Positions 42,822 to 51,920 of a stretch of DNA of 64,000 nucleotides are shown one piece after another. Every line of letters starts with the position of its first letter. The first letter of the stretch is position 1. The position numbers and the translations under genes are program-made. This DNA comes from Thermoplasmata archaeon. Its GTDB lineage: Archaea; Thermoplasmatota; Thermoplasmata; Thermoplasmatales; Thermoplasmataceae. The stretch is from NCBI GenBank assembly GCA_021797355.1, contig JAJZZX010000001.1, positions 62,001 to 126,000 of the forward strand. The letters run 5' to 3'. A model generated the notes under the pieces. The model did not search any database. It saw only the letters and a list, made by a program, of their open reading frames with translations, and was not told the DNA's origin.

Positions 42822-43211
42822 ATGTTCAGGACTGTTAGACTAAAACTTCCTTGTGATCCCTCCCTACTGGAAACAGGAGTGCGATTCAGGGAAGCCTGTC
42901 AGAAAGTCCTGGATTATGGTTTTTCTGCACATACATTAAACAGTAACAAGCTCAACAGGGCAAACTATCATGACATCAGGAAGGGCATGCCCGCATTGCC
43001 CTCCGCTCTTGTCATAGGAAAATGTCTGTGATGATCCAGGCGGAACTGCCGGATATGGGGATGGAAAAAATCAGATGGTAATGTAAAGGCGGCAGGAATA
43101 GACAGGGGAATAAACAATATGGCAGTATTGTCAAACAACAGATTCTTCAATTCAGCACATCTGAGTATAAACGCCGGTCAAGATTTGTGCAAAATCAACG
43201 GTGCAGAATGA
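42822..43211 (+). pseudogene. IS200/IS605-type TnpB relic
   Basis: The first frame (MFRTVRLKLPCDPSLLETGV, NYHDIRKGMPALPSALV) is the N-terminal end of an archaeal TnpB. After a frame change near 43021 the RuvC-I motif appears out of place (GIDRGINNMAVLSNNRFFNS), followed by a stop at 43211. The middle part between them, and everything after, has been deleted. No TnpA or reliable end is seen. Confidence 0.65.
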
Positions 43212-43574
43212 ACATGGCCTTCTTTCCATTCTTAGCCTCTGCATCCTTGAGTTCTTTCAGTATCAACGAGAGGATTGCCTGTAATACATGTTAGCTCGGG
43301 AAAGTAGTTCAAGGACCAGATCAATGGCTGCAAGCACGTCATTGAGCTGTACAACATTTCTCATTAATGACTCCTTTCAAATGAGAGTTGTGTCTTCATC
43401 ATAGAGTTTTGTTAGTGACCTCTCACCTACAGTTCAGACAGAATCGTCCGTTTCACTCACCTCATACAATATGGAAATCTTTGTCTTCATCATAAAAAAT
43501 GTTTGCAAACTCGAAGTGTGATGGTATGCTTGAGAGCCCTGGAAAGTGAAAATTAACATCCATCAATTGTTATT
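43212..43574. other. Spacer, no gene recognised
   Basis: About 360 bases between the TnpB relic and the IS110 element. There are short broken frames on both strands but none that I can assign. Confidence 0.35.
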
Positions 43575-43608
43575 GTGGGATCACCGTTTAAGGAGGCGAT
43601 GATCCCAC
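43575..43608. repeat. 9-bp inverted repeat upstream of IS110 transposase
   Basis: GTGGGATCA (43575-43583) and TGATCCCAC (43600-43608) are exact reverse complements, with GGAGG in the 16-base loop. They lie just before the transposase start. This may be a subterminal end structure, part of a non-coding RNA or a translation-control hairpin. Confidence 0.5.
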
Positions 43609-43618
43609 GTATACGGGA

Positions 43619-44599
43619 ATGGATATACATTCAAAAATAATTGTATGCACCACTCTGGATGCAGATGGAAAAGTAGTGAGAAAGGATAGTTTTGAGAACA
43701 GTTTTGATAGGCTGCAGGAATACCTATCGCAGTTCCATGAGGGAGATAGATTCGTAATGGAATCAACGGGATTCTATGAACCGCTGTATGATTTCATAGA
43801 ATCCCATGGATTCAGCGTGAAACTGGCAAATCCCCTGAAGATCAAACTCATTGCGGAATCCAGGATGAAGAATGACGATATTGATTCAGATGTCCTTGCA
43901 AAGCTTCTGAAGAATGACTGGATTCCGGAATCATATGTTCCGCCAAGTGACATCAGGGAGATGAGGAGGATCGTAAGGACAAGAATACAGCTGAAGAGAG
44001 ATCTCACGAGGATGAAGAACCGCATTCATTTCGAACTCCTCAGGATGCATGTTGATTATGAAGTGAATCCCTTCACCTGGAAGGGAAGGGTATTCCTGAG
44101 GAACCTCAACAATAACAGGATTCTATCATATCTGGCAGTAATGGAATCCCTGGAGGCGGAGATCAGGAAGGTAGATTCACTCCTGGAAAGGTACACATCA
44201 ATTCCCGGTGTGATCAATCTACAGACAATCCCAGGCATCGGGCTCTTTTCTGCCCTTGTCATTTATTCGGAGATTGGTGATATTCAGAGATTCAGCGACT
44301 CAGGAAAACTCATATCATACGCTGGCATGGTTCCTTCAGTAAGGCAGTCATCCGATATAATACACCATGGAAGAATCACTTATCAGGGTTCAAGGTATCT
44401 CAGGTGGATCATGGTTGAGGCACTGCATTCCCACATGATCAATGATCCCGGCTCGACGATAACATCATTCTACAAGCACCTTGCAAAGAAAAAGGGGAAG
44501 AGCAAGGCCATAATAGCAGCTTCAAACAAGCTACTCAAGGCAATTTACTGGATCCTCAAGGACCATAGACCATATTACTCCAAGAATAACGCTCAATAG
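43619..44599 (+). CDS. IS110-family transposase (DEDD)
   Basis: A 326-aa protein, normal for the family. The N-terminal RuvC-like domain has MDIHSK (first Asp), ESTGFYEPL (Glu) and KNDDIDSDVLAKLL (the Asp pair). The C-terminal Transposase_20 domain has LQTIPGIGLFSALVIYSEIG, SYAGMVPSVRQSS and the Ser-bearing GRITYQGSRYLRWIMVEA. Everything needed for activity is present. IS110 recombinases are guided by a bridge RNA from a non-coding end of the element. The likely candidate here lies downstream (44638-44729). Confidence 0.9.
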   Translation: MDIHSKIIVCTTLDADGKVVRKDSFENSFDRLQEYLSQFHEGDRFVMESTGFYEPLYDFIESHGFSVKLANPLKIKLIAESRMKNDDIDSDVLAKLLKNDWIPESYVPPSDIREMRRIVRTRIQLKRDLTRMKNRIHFELLRMHVDYEVNPFTWKGRVFLRNLNNNRILSYLAVMESLEAEIRKVDSLLERYTSIPGVINLQTIPGIGLFSALVIYSEIGDIQRFSDSGKLISYAGMVPSVRQSSDIIHHGRITYQGSRYLRWIMVEALHSHMINDPGSTITSFYKHLAKKKGKSKAIIAASNKLLKAIYWILKDHRPYYSKNNAQ

Positions 44600-44637
44600 A
44601 GAGGCCTCGCTTGTGCAACGGATGGAAAGCATCGTTA

Positions 44638-44729
44638 GTGTGATTGAGGGAATCTGTTGGGAAATGGTCGGATTATCCATAGTGCCGGAGAGCGGCGGAT
44701 AGGTGTATGATCGGATATTTCAATCACAC
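44638..44729 (+). ncRNA. Candidate IS110/IS1111 bridge (seek) RNA
   Basis: Downstream of the transposase, GTGTGATTGA (44638-44647) pairs perfectly with TCAATCACAC (44720-44729). Inside, TATCC-atagt-GCCG-gagag-CGGC-GGATA forms a nested hairpin. This makes a roughly 90-base structured unit in the non-coding 3' end, where IS1111-type elements encode their guide RNA. Sequence folding by eye only; loop-to-target matching was not possible. Confidence 0.5.
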
Positions 44730-44769
44730 AGACAGGAGGAGGCTCTGAGTTGATTAAGAAAGCTTAAAG

Positions 44770-44791
44770 AGGCATCAATCCATTGATGCCT
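44770..44791. repeat. Perfect 10-bp hairpin before the CRISPR array
   Basis: AGGCATCAAT (44770-44779) and ATTGATGCCT (44782-44791) with a 2-base loop. It may be a terminator for the array, which I read as transcribed leftward, or an IS end. Confidence 0.5.
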
Positions 44792-44819
44792 ATAAAACGG
44801 TATACCTCTTAACATAGGT

Positions 44820-45253
44820 GTTTCAGAAGTACTAGTTAGTATGGCAGGATTCATAGATCGTTTGTCGTGCATCGTCCTCATCATGGTTTCAAAAGTACTA
44901 GTTAGTATGGCAGTATCCTGGGCTTTCCGTCCGGTGCGTCGATTCTCATTGTTGTTTCAAAAGTACTAGTTAGTATGGCAGTGTACTTCGTTTTTATTTG
45001 CAAAACTTAAATCGTAGGCTAGTTTCAAAAGTACTAGTTAGTATGGCAGTGTACATCTCGATCAGCTTCTGTGCTTCCATGTAAGCGACGTTTCAAAAGT
45101 ACTAGTTAGTATGGCAGGTGCTGCTGAAAAGGGCAGTACCTGGATAAGGATGGATAGTTTCAAAAGTACTAGTTAGTATGACAGCTGGTTGGATGGGTTA
45201 CTAAGAACTATATTAACTTAATGGTGTTTCAAAAGTACTAGTTAGTATGGCAG
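44820..45253 (-). CRISPR. CRISPR array, 7 repeats and 6 spacers
   Basis: The 28-bp repeat (plus strand GTTTCAAAAG...TATGGCAG) begins at 44820, 44886, 44954, 45022, 45090, 45157 and 45226. Spacers are 38, 40, 40, 40, 39 and 41 bp. Repeat 1 has one change (position 8, A to G) and repeat 6 has one (GGCAG to GACAG). On the minus strand the repeat ends TTTTGAAAC, the common 3' end of crRNA repeats. That, together with the degenerate repeat at 44820, places the leader at the right side. No cas gene is in the window. No spacer match inside the window was seen by eye. Confidence 0.95.
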
Positions 45254-45337
45254 TACTAAGGGAAAGGTTGTAACTAGTAAGGTGCATTTTTTCCTCGATC
45301 CACATCAGAAGCCTGATATCCTCAGGAAACATGGAAA
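45254..45337 (-). promoter_or_regulatory. Putative CRISPR leader
   Basis: These 84 bases lie between the last repeat and the end of the epimerase gene. If the array reads leftward they form its leader. They are short and not strikingly AT-rich, so the leader may extend into the epimerase gene or be degenerate. Confidence 0.4.
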
Positions 45338-46303
45338 TCACTTCCTCCAGCCCATCTGTTTCAGGGTCTCGGCAACAGCAACGTCCACTGATCCGTCGCT
45401 GTCATACTTATTGGTCCACCCTGTGGAAAAGAGCTTGTTCACGTCCAGCTGCGCAACCTTCACATCCCCTGCCCATCCTCTTCCATCGATGCCGCCGGTG
45501 TACCTGAACTTCACCTTCGGCAGGCCCATCCTTTCGGCAACGGTGTGGGCAATCTTTGTCACGGATGTCGTCTCCCTGTTTCCAAGGTTGATTATGTCGG
45601 TTTTTGCAGATTTCTCATGCACGTGTATCATGGAACCCACACAGTCCTGCACATGCATGTACGATTTTCTCTGGGTCCCGTCTCCAAGTATCTCAGGTTC
45701 CTCCGGGTTCTTCTGGAGCTTCCTGATAAAATCAAAAATGACTCCATGCGTGGAGTTCTTTCCGACTATGTTGGCAAACCTGAATATGGTCCCCCTTATG
45801 CCGTAATAGTGCGAGTATGAAGTTATGAAACCTTCCCCGGCCATCTTGGAGGCGCCGTAACTTGATATGGGCATATATGGCCCGTAATTTTCAGGGGTGG
45901 GTAAAACAGCTGCCTCTCCGTATAATGTGGAGCTGGAGGCAAAAAGGATCTCTCCAACATCGTTTTTCCTCATGTATTCCAGCAGGTTGAATGTTCCCAC
46001 AACATTGTTCTGGAAATCCACCTCAGGACCGTTGGAGCCGTTTCTCACGTCCGAGTTTGCAGCCAGATGCACAACCACATCAACGTCCGTGAGATCGCTG
46101 CGTTCATGAAGGGATGAGATGTCTGCCTTGAGGAACCTAAAATCCTTCTTATTCAGGTACTTGCTGATATACCTCTCATCCACATTGGAAAGATTGTCCA
46201 CAACAGTTATACGGTTATTTTCAGCCAGCTTTTCCACCATGTTGGAACCTATGAAGCCGGCTCCGCCAGTGATCAAGATATTTTTTCCGTTCGACAGTTT
46301 CAC
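45338..46303 (-). CDS. NAD-dependent sugar-nucleotide epimerase/dehydratase
   Basis: A 321-aa extended short-chain dehydrogenase. The NAD site is ILITGGAGFIGSNMVEKL (GxxGxxG), the acidic end of strand 2 is VVDNLSN, and catalysis uses Ser in FASSSTLYGE and YGASK as YxxxK. It probably interconverts UDP-sugars (UDP-glucose 4-epimerase type) for surface glycans. It appears complete. The next gene in the same direction is a membrane transporter. Confidence 0.85.
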   Translation of the reverse strand: MKLSNGKNILITGGAGFIGSNMVEKLAENNRITVVDNLSNVDERYISKYLNKKDFRFLKADISSLHERSDLTDVDVVVHLAANSDVRNGSNGPEVDFQNNVVGTFNLLEYMRKNDVGEILFASSSTLYGEAAVLPTPENYGPYMPISSYGASKMAGEGFITSYSHYYGIRGTIFRFANIVGKNSTHGVIFDFIRKLQKNPEEPEILGDGTQRKSYMHVQDCVGSMIHVHEKSAKTDIINLGNRETTSVTKIAHTVAERMGLPKVKFRYTGGIDGRGWAGDVKVAQLDVNKLFSTGWTNKYDSDGSVDVAVAETLKQMGWRK

Positions 46304-46345
46304 TCATGCTGTTATTCTCTTGGCTCTCAAATAGGATTCGGTCTT

Positions 46346-47494
46346 TCAGATTCTGTAGTCCCGGTATCCCATGTAAAACGCCAGATCGTACGCAATCTTC
46401 ACAAGAGCGGCAGAAAAAAACACGCCCTGCGGGAAGAATTCCATGAATACGCCGGCTATTCCGGGTCCCGGAATCTGGAAACCATTTCTCACCGCCAGGA
46501 AGCTAGAATTCGCAGAAACTCTGGAATCCCTGGGGATTCTCGTGTTCACGAAACTGTCCCTTGCAGGCACATCCATCTGGCTTGTGCTCTGCCTGAGGAA
46601 GAGAAATATCTCACTGACTGCCAGTATGTGGAAAACTGGAACTAGGAAAAGCATCACGTTGCTCACGAGATGCGTGTATACCATTGTCCTCACAAGCCCA
46701 ATCCTCCCTGAGATATATCCTGACCCCATAACAGATAGTGCGGTAATTATGTTCACAGCTATGAATATGAGGCCTGCCTGGGAGAGCGTGATGTGGTACA
46801 CCTGCTCGAACCACAGGGAGATAACTGCCGTATTCACGAGGCCTCCTCCTAGGGAATCTGCTGAGAACAGAACCATCAGTCTCCGGACATCGGATCTCAC
46901 GGCAGGATCGGGAATGGCTTTCCCTTTTTCATGGCGAGCCACGTCAGGGAAATTAAGCGGAATGTAGAGGACAATCTGTACTGCGGCCAGAACAAGATCA
47001 ACTAGGAATATCAGGGTAAAGTTATTAGTCCCAAGGGTGAAGAGGAAATATGAGGCAATTGCGCCGCTCCCATAGGAGGCAAAATTGTACAGTGTGAACA
47101 TGGCGTTCTTCTCCTTCTGGTTCTCGGAGTATGAGCTGATGGTGAACTGCTCCAGGGACTGGTTAACCGAGTAATCCCGGCCCCCCAGGGACAGCCCTCC
47201 CACCACTATGGCAGAAATAAGGGCCAGAGGACTGCGGCCAAGGAAGAGTATTATCATAGCCGCAATAAGGACGGAGGAAAGAAAGAGAAGCCTGGTCTTT
47301 GTGCGCCACTGCAGGGCAGTATAGGTGTAGAGAAATGCAGTGGAAATGCCAATGCTGGCAAATATGACAATGGATGTGTCAAGGGGCGAATATCCATGGG
47401 CGGCCAGGAAGAAAGGCACACTGATTGCCAGCGATACAAATATGAACGATCTTATGGATTTCGTCACTGATAGGAGAATGCTACCCCTGTGCAT
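46346..47494 (-). CDS. MFS transporter
   Basis: A 382-aa protein with about twelve transmembrane helices in two halves joined by a basic loop near residue 200 (ARHEKGKAIPDPAVRSDVRR). The typical MFS loop motif between helices 2 and 3 is weak, but the later GYISGRIGLVRTMVYTHLVS matches the repeat of that motif. It contains RQSTSQMDVPARDSFVNTRI, a loop common to a group of archaeal multidrug-like MFS proteins. Substrate unknown. Confidence 0.8.
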   Translation of the reverse strand: MHRGSILLSVTKSIRSFIFVSLAISVPFFLAAHGYSPLDTSIVIFASIGISTAFLYTYTALQWRTKTRLLFLSSVLIAAMIILFLGRSPLALISAIVVGGLSLGGRDYSVNQSLEQFTISSYSENQKEKNAMFTLYNFASYGSGAIASYFLFTLGTNNFTLIFLVDLVLAAVQIVLYIPLNFPDVARHEKGKAIPDPAVRSDVRRLMVLFSADSLGGGLVNTAVISLWFEQVYHITLSQAGLIFIAVNIITALSVMGSGYISGRIGLVRTMVYTHLVSNVMLFLVPVFHILAVSEIFLFLRQSTSQMDVPARDSFVNTRIPRDSRVSANSSFLAVRNGFQIPGPGIAGVFMEFFPQGVFFSAALVKIAYDLAFYMGYRDYRI

Positions 47495-47582
47495 GCAGCA
47501 TGTGAGCCCCCATTTGTTTTTAACATTTAGTGTAGATCATGAGCACTGGGGCTGCCGAGATCACGTTTCAGAGGATAGCTGA

Positions 47583-47891
47583 GTGCCGGATGGTGACCTG
47601 GTTCTAACCAGCAGTGCAACTGGAGCCCAGGATTATGGGAGGTTTGAAACCGTTGGAAAGGCGTTTTCATGGAACGTCATATTCTCATCCCTGCTTACAG
47701 TCGTGGAATCAACGGGGAAGGGAAAGGAGAAAATCGAGATATCATCATCCAGGCCGGGAACCATGGCCCAGCTGTCAGAGGCAAGGAGCCCTTAGATGGC
47801 ATTTCTGATGAGGCTTATGGGGGAAATTGCTAGGGGCATAACGGATGAGGAAATTAAGAACGCAAAAGGCACTGCAAAGCCTCAGGAGTAG
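47583..47891 (+). pseudogene. Small unrecognised ORF with in-frame stop
   Basis: A frame from GTG 47583 (VPDGDLVLTSSATGAQDYGR) meets TAG at 47793-47795. The same frame then carries on, MAFLMRLMGEIARGITDEEI, to a stop at 47889. The two halves look like one protein of about 100 aa with a C-terminal helix. No family recognised; it may be a gene fragment. Confidence 0.4.
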
Positions 47892-48340
47892 AATTTGTAG
47901 TCGTAGAGAATCATCACATTGGCAGAGGAATCAACCTCCCTGATCCTCGATATGCTTCCCCTGGCATTTGTCAGGCTCTCCGAGAAGCATGTATATACCC
48001 CGGCCCTGCTGTCCGATATGGAGAATATGGTCTGTGGGGCAAGTATTTCCCTGACCCTGTCAACAGAAGTGGAAAAAATTGAATACAGAACAATATCGCC
48101 ACCAGACAGGTCAAGTTCCGTGATGACGCCAAGTATGTGGTTCCTGAACAGGAGATTCAGGCGCCTCTTGGCAGTCATATATGGAATATCGAGATGGTTG
48201 GATATATCGGTCACCGACATCCGTGGATCGGTTTTCAGTACGTTTATAATCTCCAGATCCGTGCTGTTTATGTTTATCCCAAGGGGTACCATGGGTGGCT
48301 GATCTGGATCCACTTCCTTCAGACAGTTTTCCAGGTTCAT
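47882..48340 (-). CDS. Lrp/ArsR-like winged-helix regulator
   Basis: A 152-aa protein. Residues 26-75 are a winged helix (DLEIINVLKTDPRMSVTDIS, HLDIPYMTAKRRLNLLFRN). The rest is an alpha/beta domain (SGGDIVLYSIFSTSVDRVRE) that may bind a ligand or mediate dimers. Its ATG overlaps the stop of an IS3 fragment upstream, so its own N-terminus or promoter may have been altered by that insertion. Confidence 0.65.
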   Translation of the reverse strand: MNLENCLKEVDPDQPPMVPLGININSTDLEIINVLKTDPRMSVTDISNHLDIPYMTAKRRLNLLFRNHILGVITELDLSGGDIVLYSIFSTSVDRVREILAPQTIFSISDSRAGVYTCFSESLTNARGSISRIREVDSSANVMILYDYKFYS

Positions 48341-48588
48341 TCAAGTAATTCAACATGTTTGTACCTCCCGGTTTCCTTTTCTAACCATTTCTTCCTGAAA
48401 TTCTCATTCAATATTGCGGATTCAAATTCTTCCGGTGTCATATAATTCAATGAGGAATGTGGTCTCTTTGTATTGTAATCGGATACAGCCCATTCCATGT
48501 GCTTTCGGAAGTCCTCAAAGCTGACAAATTCCCCGGTGTATATGTAGTCATCCTTGAATCTCCCGAAGTATGATTTGAAATGTTTCAC
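48337..48588 (-). pseudogene. C-terminal fragment of an IS3-type transposase
   Basis: The frame ends with DYNTKRPHSSLNYMTPEEFE, the hallmark C-terminal box of IS3 orfB, followed by a basic tail. The catalytic core is missing; the right side is cut at the end of a second, different IS3 element at 48596. It is not the same IS3 subtype as that neighbour. Confidence 0.75.
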
Positions 48589-48646
48589 GCATCTCTGGAC
48601 AAAATACGAAATTAATTATGATCCATGTTGTTCCATTGCCTTATAA

Positions 48647-48967
48647 ATGTCGGCAAAGAGGGTATACACACCTGAGGAGAAGCTGAAGATCGTCCTTGAA
48701 GGGATGAGCGGCACCATATCCGTAGCAGATCTCTGCAGGAAATATGATCTGAAGCCTGCAAGATTCTACTACTGGAAGGATCAGCTCCTTAACAGTGCAC
48801 CCGAGATATTTGAGAACCGTGGGAGAAAGCTGGATGAGGATCGCATAAGGGAGGAGAAGGATAAGGAGATTGCAAGGCTCAAGGCAACCATCGCTGAGAT
48901 TGTTCAGGAGAACCTGGAGATCAAAAAAAAGATTGGAGAACGCTTGCGTAGAAATGAGAGGATATGA
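48647..48967 (+). CDS. IS3 orfA, helix-turn-helix protein
   Basis: A 106-aa protein: KRVYTPEEKLKIVLEGMSGT, VADLCRKYDLKPARFYYWKD is the helix-turn-helix, and a C-terminal leucine-rich coiled coil (IARLKATIAEIVQENLEIKK) mediates dimers. It recognises the IS ends. Its end overlaps orfB by ATGA. Confidence 0.8.
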   Translation: MSAKRVYTPEEKLKIVLEGMSGTISVADLCRKYDLKPARFYYWKDQLLNSAPEIFENRGRKLDEDRIREEKDKEIARLKATIAEIVQENLEIKKKIGERLRRNERI

Positions 48968-49924
48968 GGTCCCTCTTCTATGACATACACAGAACAGTGG
49001 CGAGGACAGTTGAAAGATCAGGATATTCCATATCAAGGATCCTCCTTATGCTGGGAATATCCAGATCCTGGTACTATTCACAGATGTCATTCTCACCGAT
49101 CCATGACGGAAGATTCAATCCGCTTGCTGTCAGGGATGATGATGAATGGATTGTCATAGGATTCAAGAGACAGCATCCAGGGATGTCTTTCAGGGAGATT
49201 GCATACACTCTGATAGATGAGGATATTGTGTATCTCTCACCTTCAACTGTGTACAGGATACTGAAGAAGCACGATCTCATAATGCCTTGGAAGCATCCGG
49301 TGTGGGAACCAACAAGGCCTGAACATGCAAAATTCCCTGATGAGAAGTGGCAGACCGATATAATGTATGTGAAAATACAGGGAAGGTTCTTCCCCTATGA
49401 TCTTCATTGATGAATACAGCAGGTATATCGTACATCATTCTCTTCTTACAGCAATGGATGCTGATTCCGGATCACTGGAGGCACAGACAGCCATTGAAAA
49501 GCTCAGGAAGGATTCCATTTCTGAACCAGTCATACAGAGCGATAACGGATCATCATTTATCGCCATGGAATTCAGGATTGTTCTGAAGCAGAACAATCTC
49601 ACACAGAAACTCATAAGACCGCATACACCTGAACAGAACGGCATCGTTGAAAGATCAAACAAAACAATGAGGGAATCGCTTGCGCCGGTAATTCTGACAG
49701 ATTATGAGCAGGCCAGACATGAGATATCCAGAATTGTGGATAATTACAACAACAAGAGAAGGCATTCATCCCTGAACTATCTCACACCAATACAGTATTA
49801 CAGGGGAAATCCTGAGGAGTTGATCAGGATAAGGGAATCAAAGATTCAGAAGGCAAGAATATTAAGGAGGGAAAGAAATATGAAGGAACGAAAGGGAGGT
49901 GAAACGGCAGGAACTGTATCATAA
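48964..49924 (+). pseudogene. IS3 orfB DDE transposase, frameshifted
   Basis: The first frame runs to 49410 and carries the first catalytic Asp (KWQTDIMYVKIQGRFF). The second starts at 49397 with IFIDEYSRYIVHHSL and has the second Asp (VIQSDNGSSF), the Glu (PEQNGIVERSNKTM) and the C-terminal NNKRRHSSLNYLTP. All catalytic residues are present but split by a one-base shift at TTCTTCCCCTATG (49387-49399). The shift is inside the catalytic domain, not at the usual orfA/orfB frameshift point, so this copy is probably dead or the C-run is misread. Confidence 0.8.
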
Positions 49925-49944
49925 TTCTTTTCGCAAATTGTCCA

Positions 49945-50494
49945 GAATTGAGAAAAACAGTACAAATGCAGGCATGAAGGATCTTGGTGGCAGGATCCTT
50001 TACATGTATGAGGACACATCGCTCAGGGCGGAGGAGACAAACCCCATCAGGAGGATCAAAGGAGGAAAGATAGACCAAAAATACCTCATGGATGAGAGAA
50101 AAAAGCAGGGAAATTCGCAAACCTCAGCAACATGCGATCCGATCCTAAGGAGATATACGAACTGTACAAGTCAAGGGAGGAGGTGGAGGTTGCATTTGAT
50201 GCTATGAAAAACGAACTGGAGAACGAAAAGGCATATGTGCACAGAACCGACGGTCTCAGGGATATTTCTTCACATCCTTCATATCCCTGTGCGTGTACTT
50301 CAGCATCCTAAATGTGCTGAAAGATAAGGGTCTTTCATAGAAGATGTCTGTGAAGGACGCTCCATTCAAACTGTCAAAGATATATGTCATAGCGGAGGGG
50401 GCAAGAAGAGCACTCGCCGAGATACCTGAGAGATTAAAGAAGGTTTCTGACTTATTTGGGCTAAAGTTATACACTAAAATTCTGTGGAGTTAAG
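49945..50494 (+). pseudogene. IS1634-type transposase remnant
   Basis: Several frames together spell the C-terminal third of an IS1634 transposase: KYLMDERKKQG, YELYKSREEVEVAFDAMKNE, HRTDGL and, after further shifts, the tail MSVKDAPFKLSKIYVIAEGA...LPERLKKVSDLFGLKLYTK-like ending at 50494. The 5' side is cut by the IS3 element. It differs in sequence from the fragment at 31.6 kb. Confidence 0.65.
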
Positions 50495-50721
50495 ATTTAA
50501 ACTTGAGTGAAGGGAAAGTAGCGTAGATTAGATTGATGCATTTAAGACAGAAACCAGGTTTTGAACCGGATTGTATAATAGTCGGGCTGCAAATCCTATT
50601 GAAGTCTCCCGTTAACGTAATCATCAAGAAATAGGAGGTAGATACTTGCTGACTGATACTCACTCTCAGTGAGTTTAATTGAATAGCTTATAGAAAATAT
50701 TGTACTCTGAGGTGGGTTGGG
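50495..50721. other. Intergenic, no gene
   Basis: About 225 bases without a gene. A stretch near 50540-50620 has weak tRNA-like folding that does not close. Confidence 0.35.
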
Positions 50722-51246
50722 ATGAAGAGAGTCTTCGTGATAGCTATTGCTCTTGTGATCATCATTGTCTTCGAATTCTCGATAATCTTCGGCTACCATT
50801 CTTCCTCCAGCTATATAAATGCTTCAGATACGCAAGTGAACGAATCCAACTACATCGTGATAGCCAAGCTACCATCGTTTGAGGCAAAGATCGTTGTTTC
50901 TCTGTATGGGAATGGAATCTACAATATAAGTGAGGAACTGCCAACTAACTCCCAATATGTCCATATCAGTGCTGCATCCAACAGTCCAAAGGTCCTTTCT
51001 AATATCTATATAAATTTTAATTCCACAGCTTTGGTTAAAAATCTAGGTAGCTTAAGTCTCGATACTGATATCGTTCAAAACATCTCCTTCTTTGATCCAA
51101 TCGTTGTGAAGTTCCTTCCAGGAGATCAGCATCCTGGACTGATGACGGGTCTGTTCCAGGAAAATGGAATTGAATTGTTAGTCATATCAGTCAATGAGTC
51201 CTCTGGGCTCTATTACAAGGAGGTGAGCAGATCACAGAGCCTGTAG
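50722..51246 (+). CDS. Membrane-anchored extracellular protein
   Basis: A 174-aa protein. The N-terminal hydrophobic helix (VFVIAIALVIIIVFEFSIIF) acts as signal anchor, followed by a beta-rich domain with many Asn-x-Ser/Thr sites. No family recognised. It is followed closely by a four-TM protein and a winged-helix protein in the same direction, probably one operon. An RBS for the next gene (GGAGGTGA) lies inside its end. Confidence 0.6.
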   Translation: MKRVFVIAIALVIIIVFEFSIIFGYHSSSSYINASDTQVNESNYIVIAKLPSFEAKIVVSLYGNGIYNISEELPTNSQYVHISAASNSPKVLSNIYINFNSTALVKNLGSLSLDTDIVQNISFFDPIVVKFLPGDQHPGLMTGLFQENGIELLVISVNESSGLYYKEVSRSQSL

Positions 51247-51920
51247 ATAGAGCCATAAGTGCTGCCAACTCCCTGAAATCCATCATAGAAAAGTCAAAGA
51301 GGTACAATCAGCTGTGGAGTGAGGCTGCTAGGGCGGTTGTTCTCATACTTTTGACTGCAGCGATGCTGCTTGCCTCTTTAATATTTATACTGCAATATGA
51401 CTTCAATAATACTGTTGCTCTCCTGGGTTCTATCAGGATATCGCAAGGAAATAACCTTCTGGTGTTCAACATTTTGGAATTCGGATCAGGCATTGGCCTA
51501 TTTGCATTTGTCCACCAAATGGGTAGAAGGGTGAAGAAAAATTTAGAGATACAGAGATCCAGAAATTTCCAGAGTAGCAATGTCAAGGAAGTCATGAAGT
51601 TCATAATTGATCAGGACTGGGATTCTCTTCTTACTGAAATAAGGAAAGGGAAGAATGGTTTCACTTTTTACACATGCATAGAAATATTTGTTTTTGCCTT
51701 CATGTTCTACTTGATATTATCTATTGCCTTCAGCATTAGTGTCGGTTTGCTTCTCTCTTTTCACGCATACCAAATTGCCTTGATCATTTTATCAGTTATA
51801 CTAGCTCTGGTAGTGCGGTACAGGAAGATCGTGAATTCAGTCAAGGAGATAAGAGACATGAGGCAGGCAGTAGATCAGCTGAGGTGGTTTGCTGAAAGAA
51901 TCCGGGAAGAACAACTTTAG
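51231..51920 (+). CDS. Four-TM membrane protein with unusual start
   Basis: The frame with no in-frame ATG extends upstream of the TTG at 51351 (TEPVDRAISAANSLKSIIEK, then RYNQLWSEAARAVVLILLTA). A strong ribosome site GGAGGTGA (51220-51227) precedes ATC at 51231, where an ATG would be expected. The start codon may thus be ATC or a mutated ATG. Total about 229 aa with two helix pairs and a long cytosolic helix between them. No family recognised. Confidence 0.55.
   Translation: MTEPVDRAISAANSLKSIIEKSKRYNQLWSEAARAVVLILLTAAMLLASLIFILQYDFNNTVALLGSIRISQGNNLLVFNILEFGSGIGLFAFVHQMGRRVKKNLEIQRSRNFQSSNVKEVMKFIIDQDWDSLLTEIRKGKNGFTFYTCIEIFVFAFMFYLILSIAFSISVGLLLSFHAYQIALIILSVILALVVRYRKIVNSVKEIRDMRQAVDQLRWFAERIREEQL

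Larger units (their letters stand above)
48596..49944 (+). mobile_element. IS3-family insertion sequence with terminal inverted repeats
   Basis: About 1.35 kb. Left end TGGACAAAATACGAAATTAA and right end, read inward on the minus strand, TGGACAATTTGCGAAAAGAA match at most positions and continue into ATTATGAT on both sides. This gives imperfect inverted repeats of about 27 bp. orfA and orfB lie between. Flanking bases do not form an obvious target duplication. The flanks are pieces of two different transposons, so deletion or recombination followed insertion. Confidence 0.75.

Noticed and set aside
50540-50620. tRNA-like stretch with a GGTTCAAAACC-type arm on the minus strand
   Set aside because: The arms do not close into a cloverleaf and there is no matching acceptor stem.
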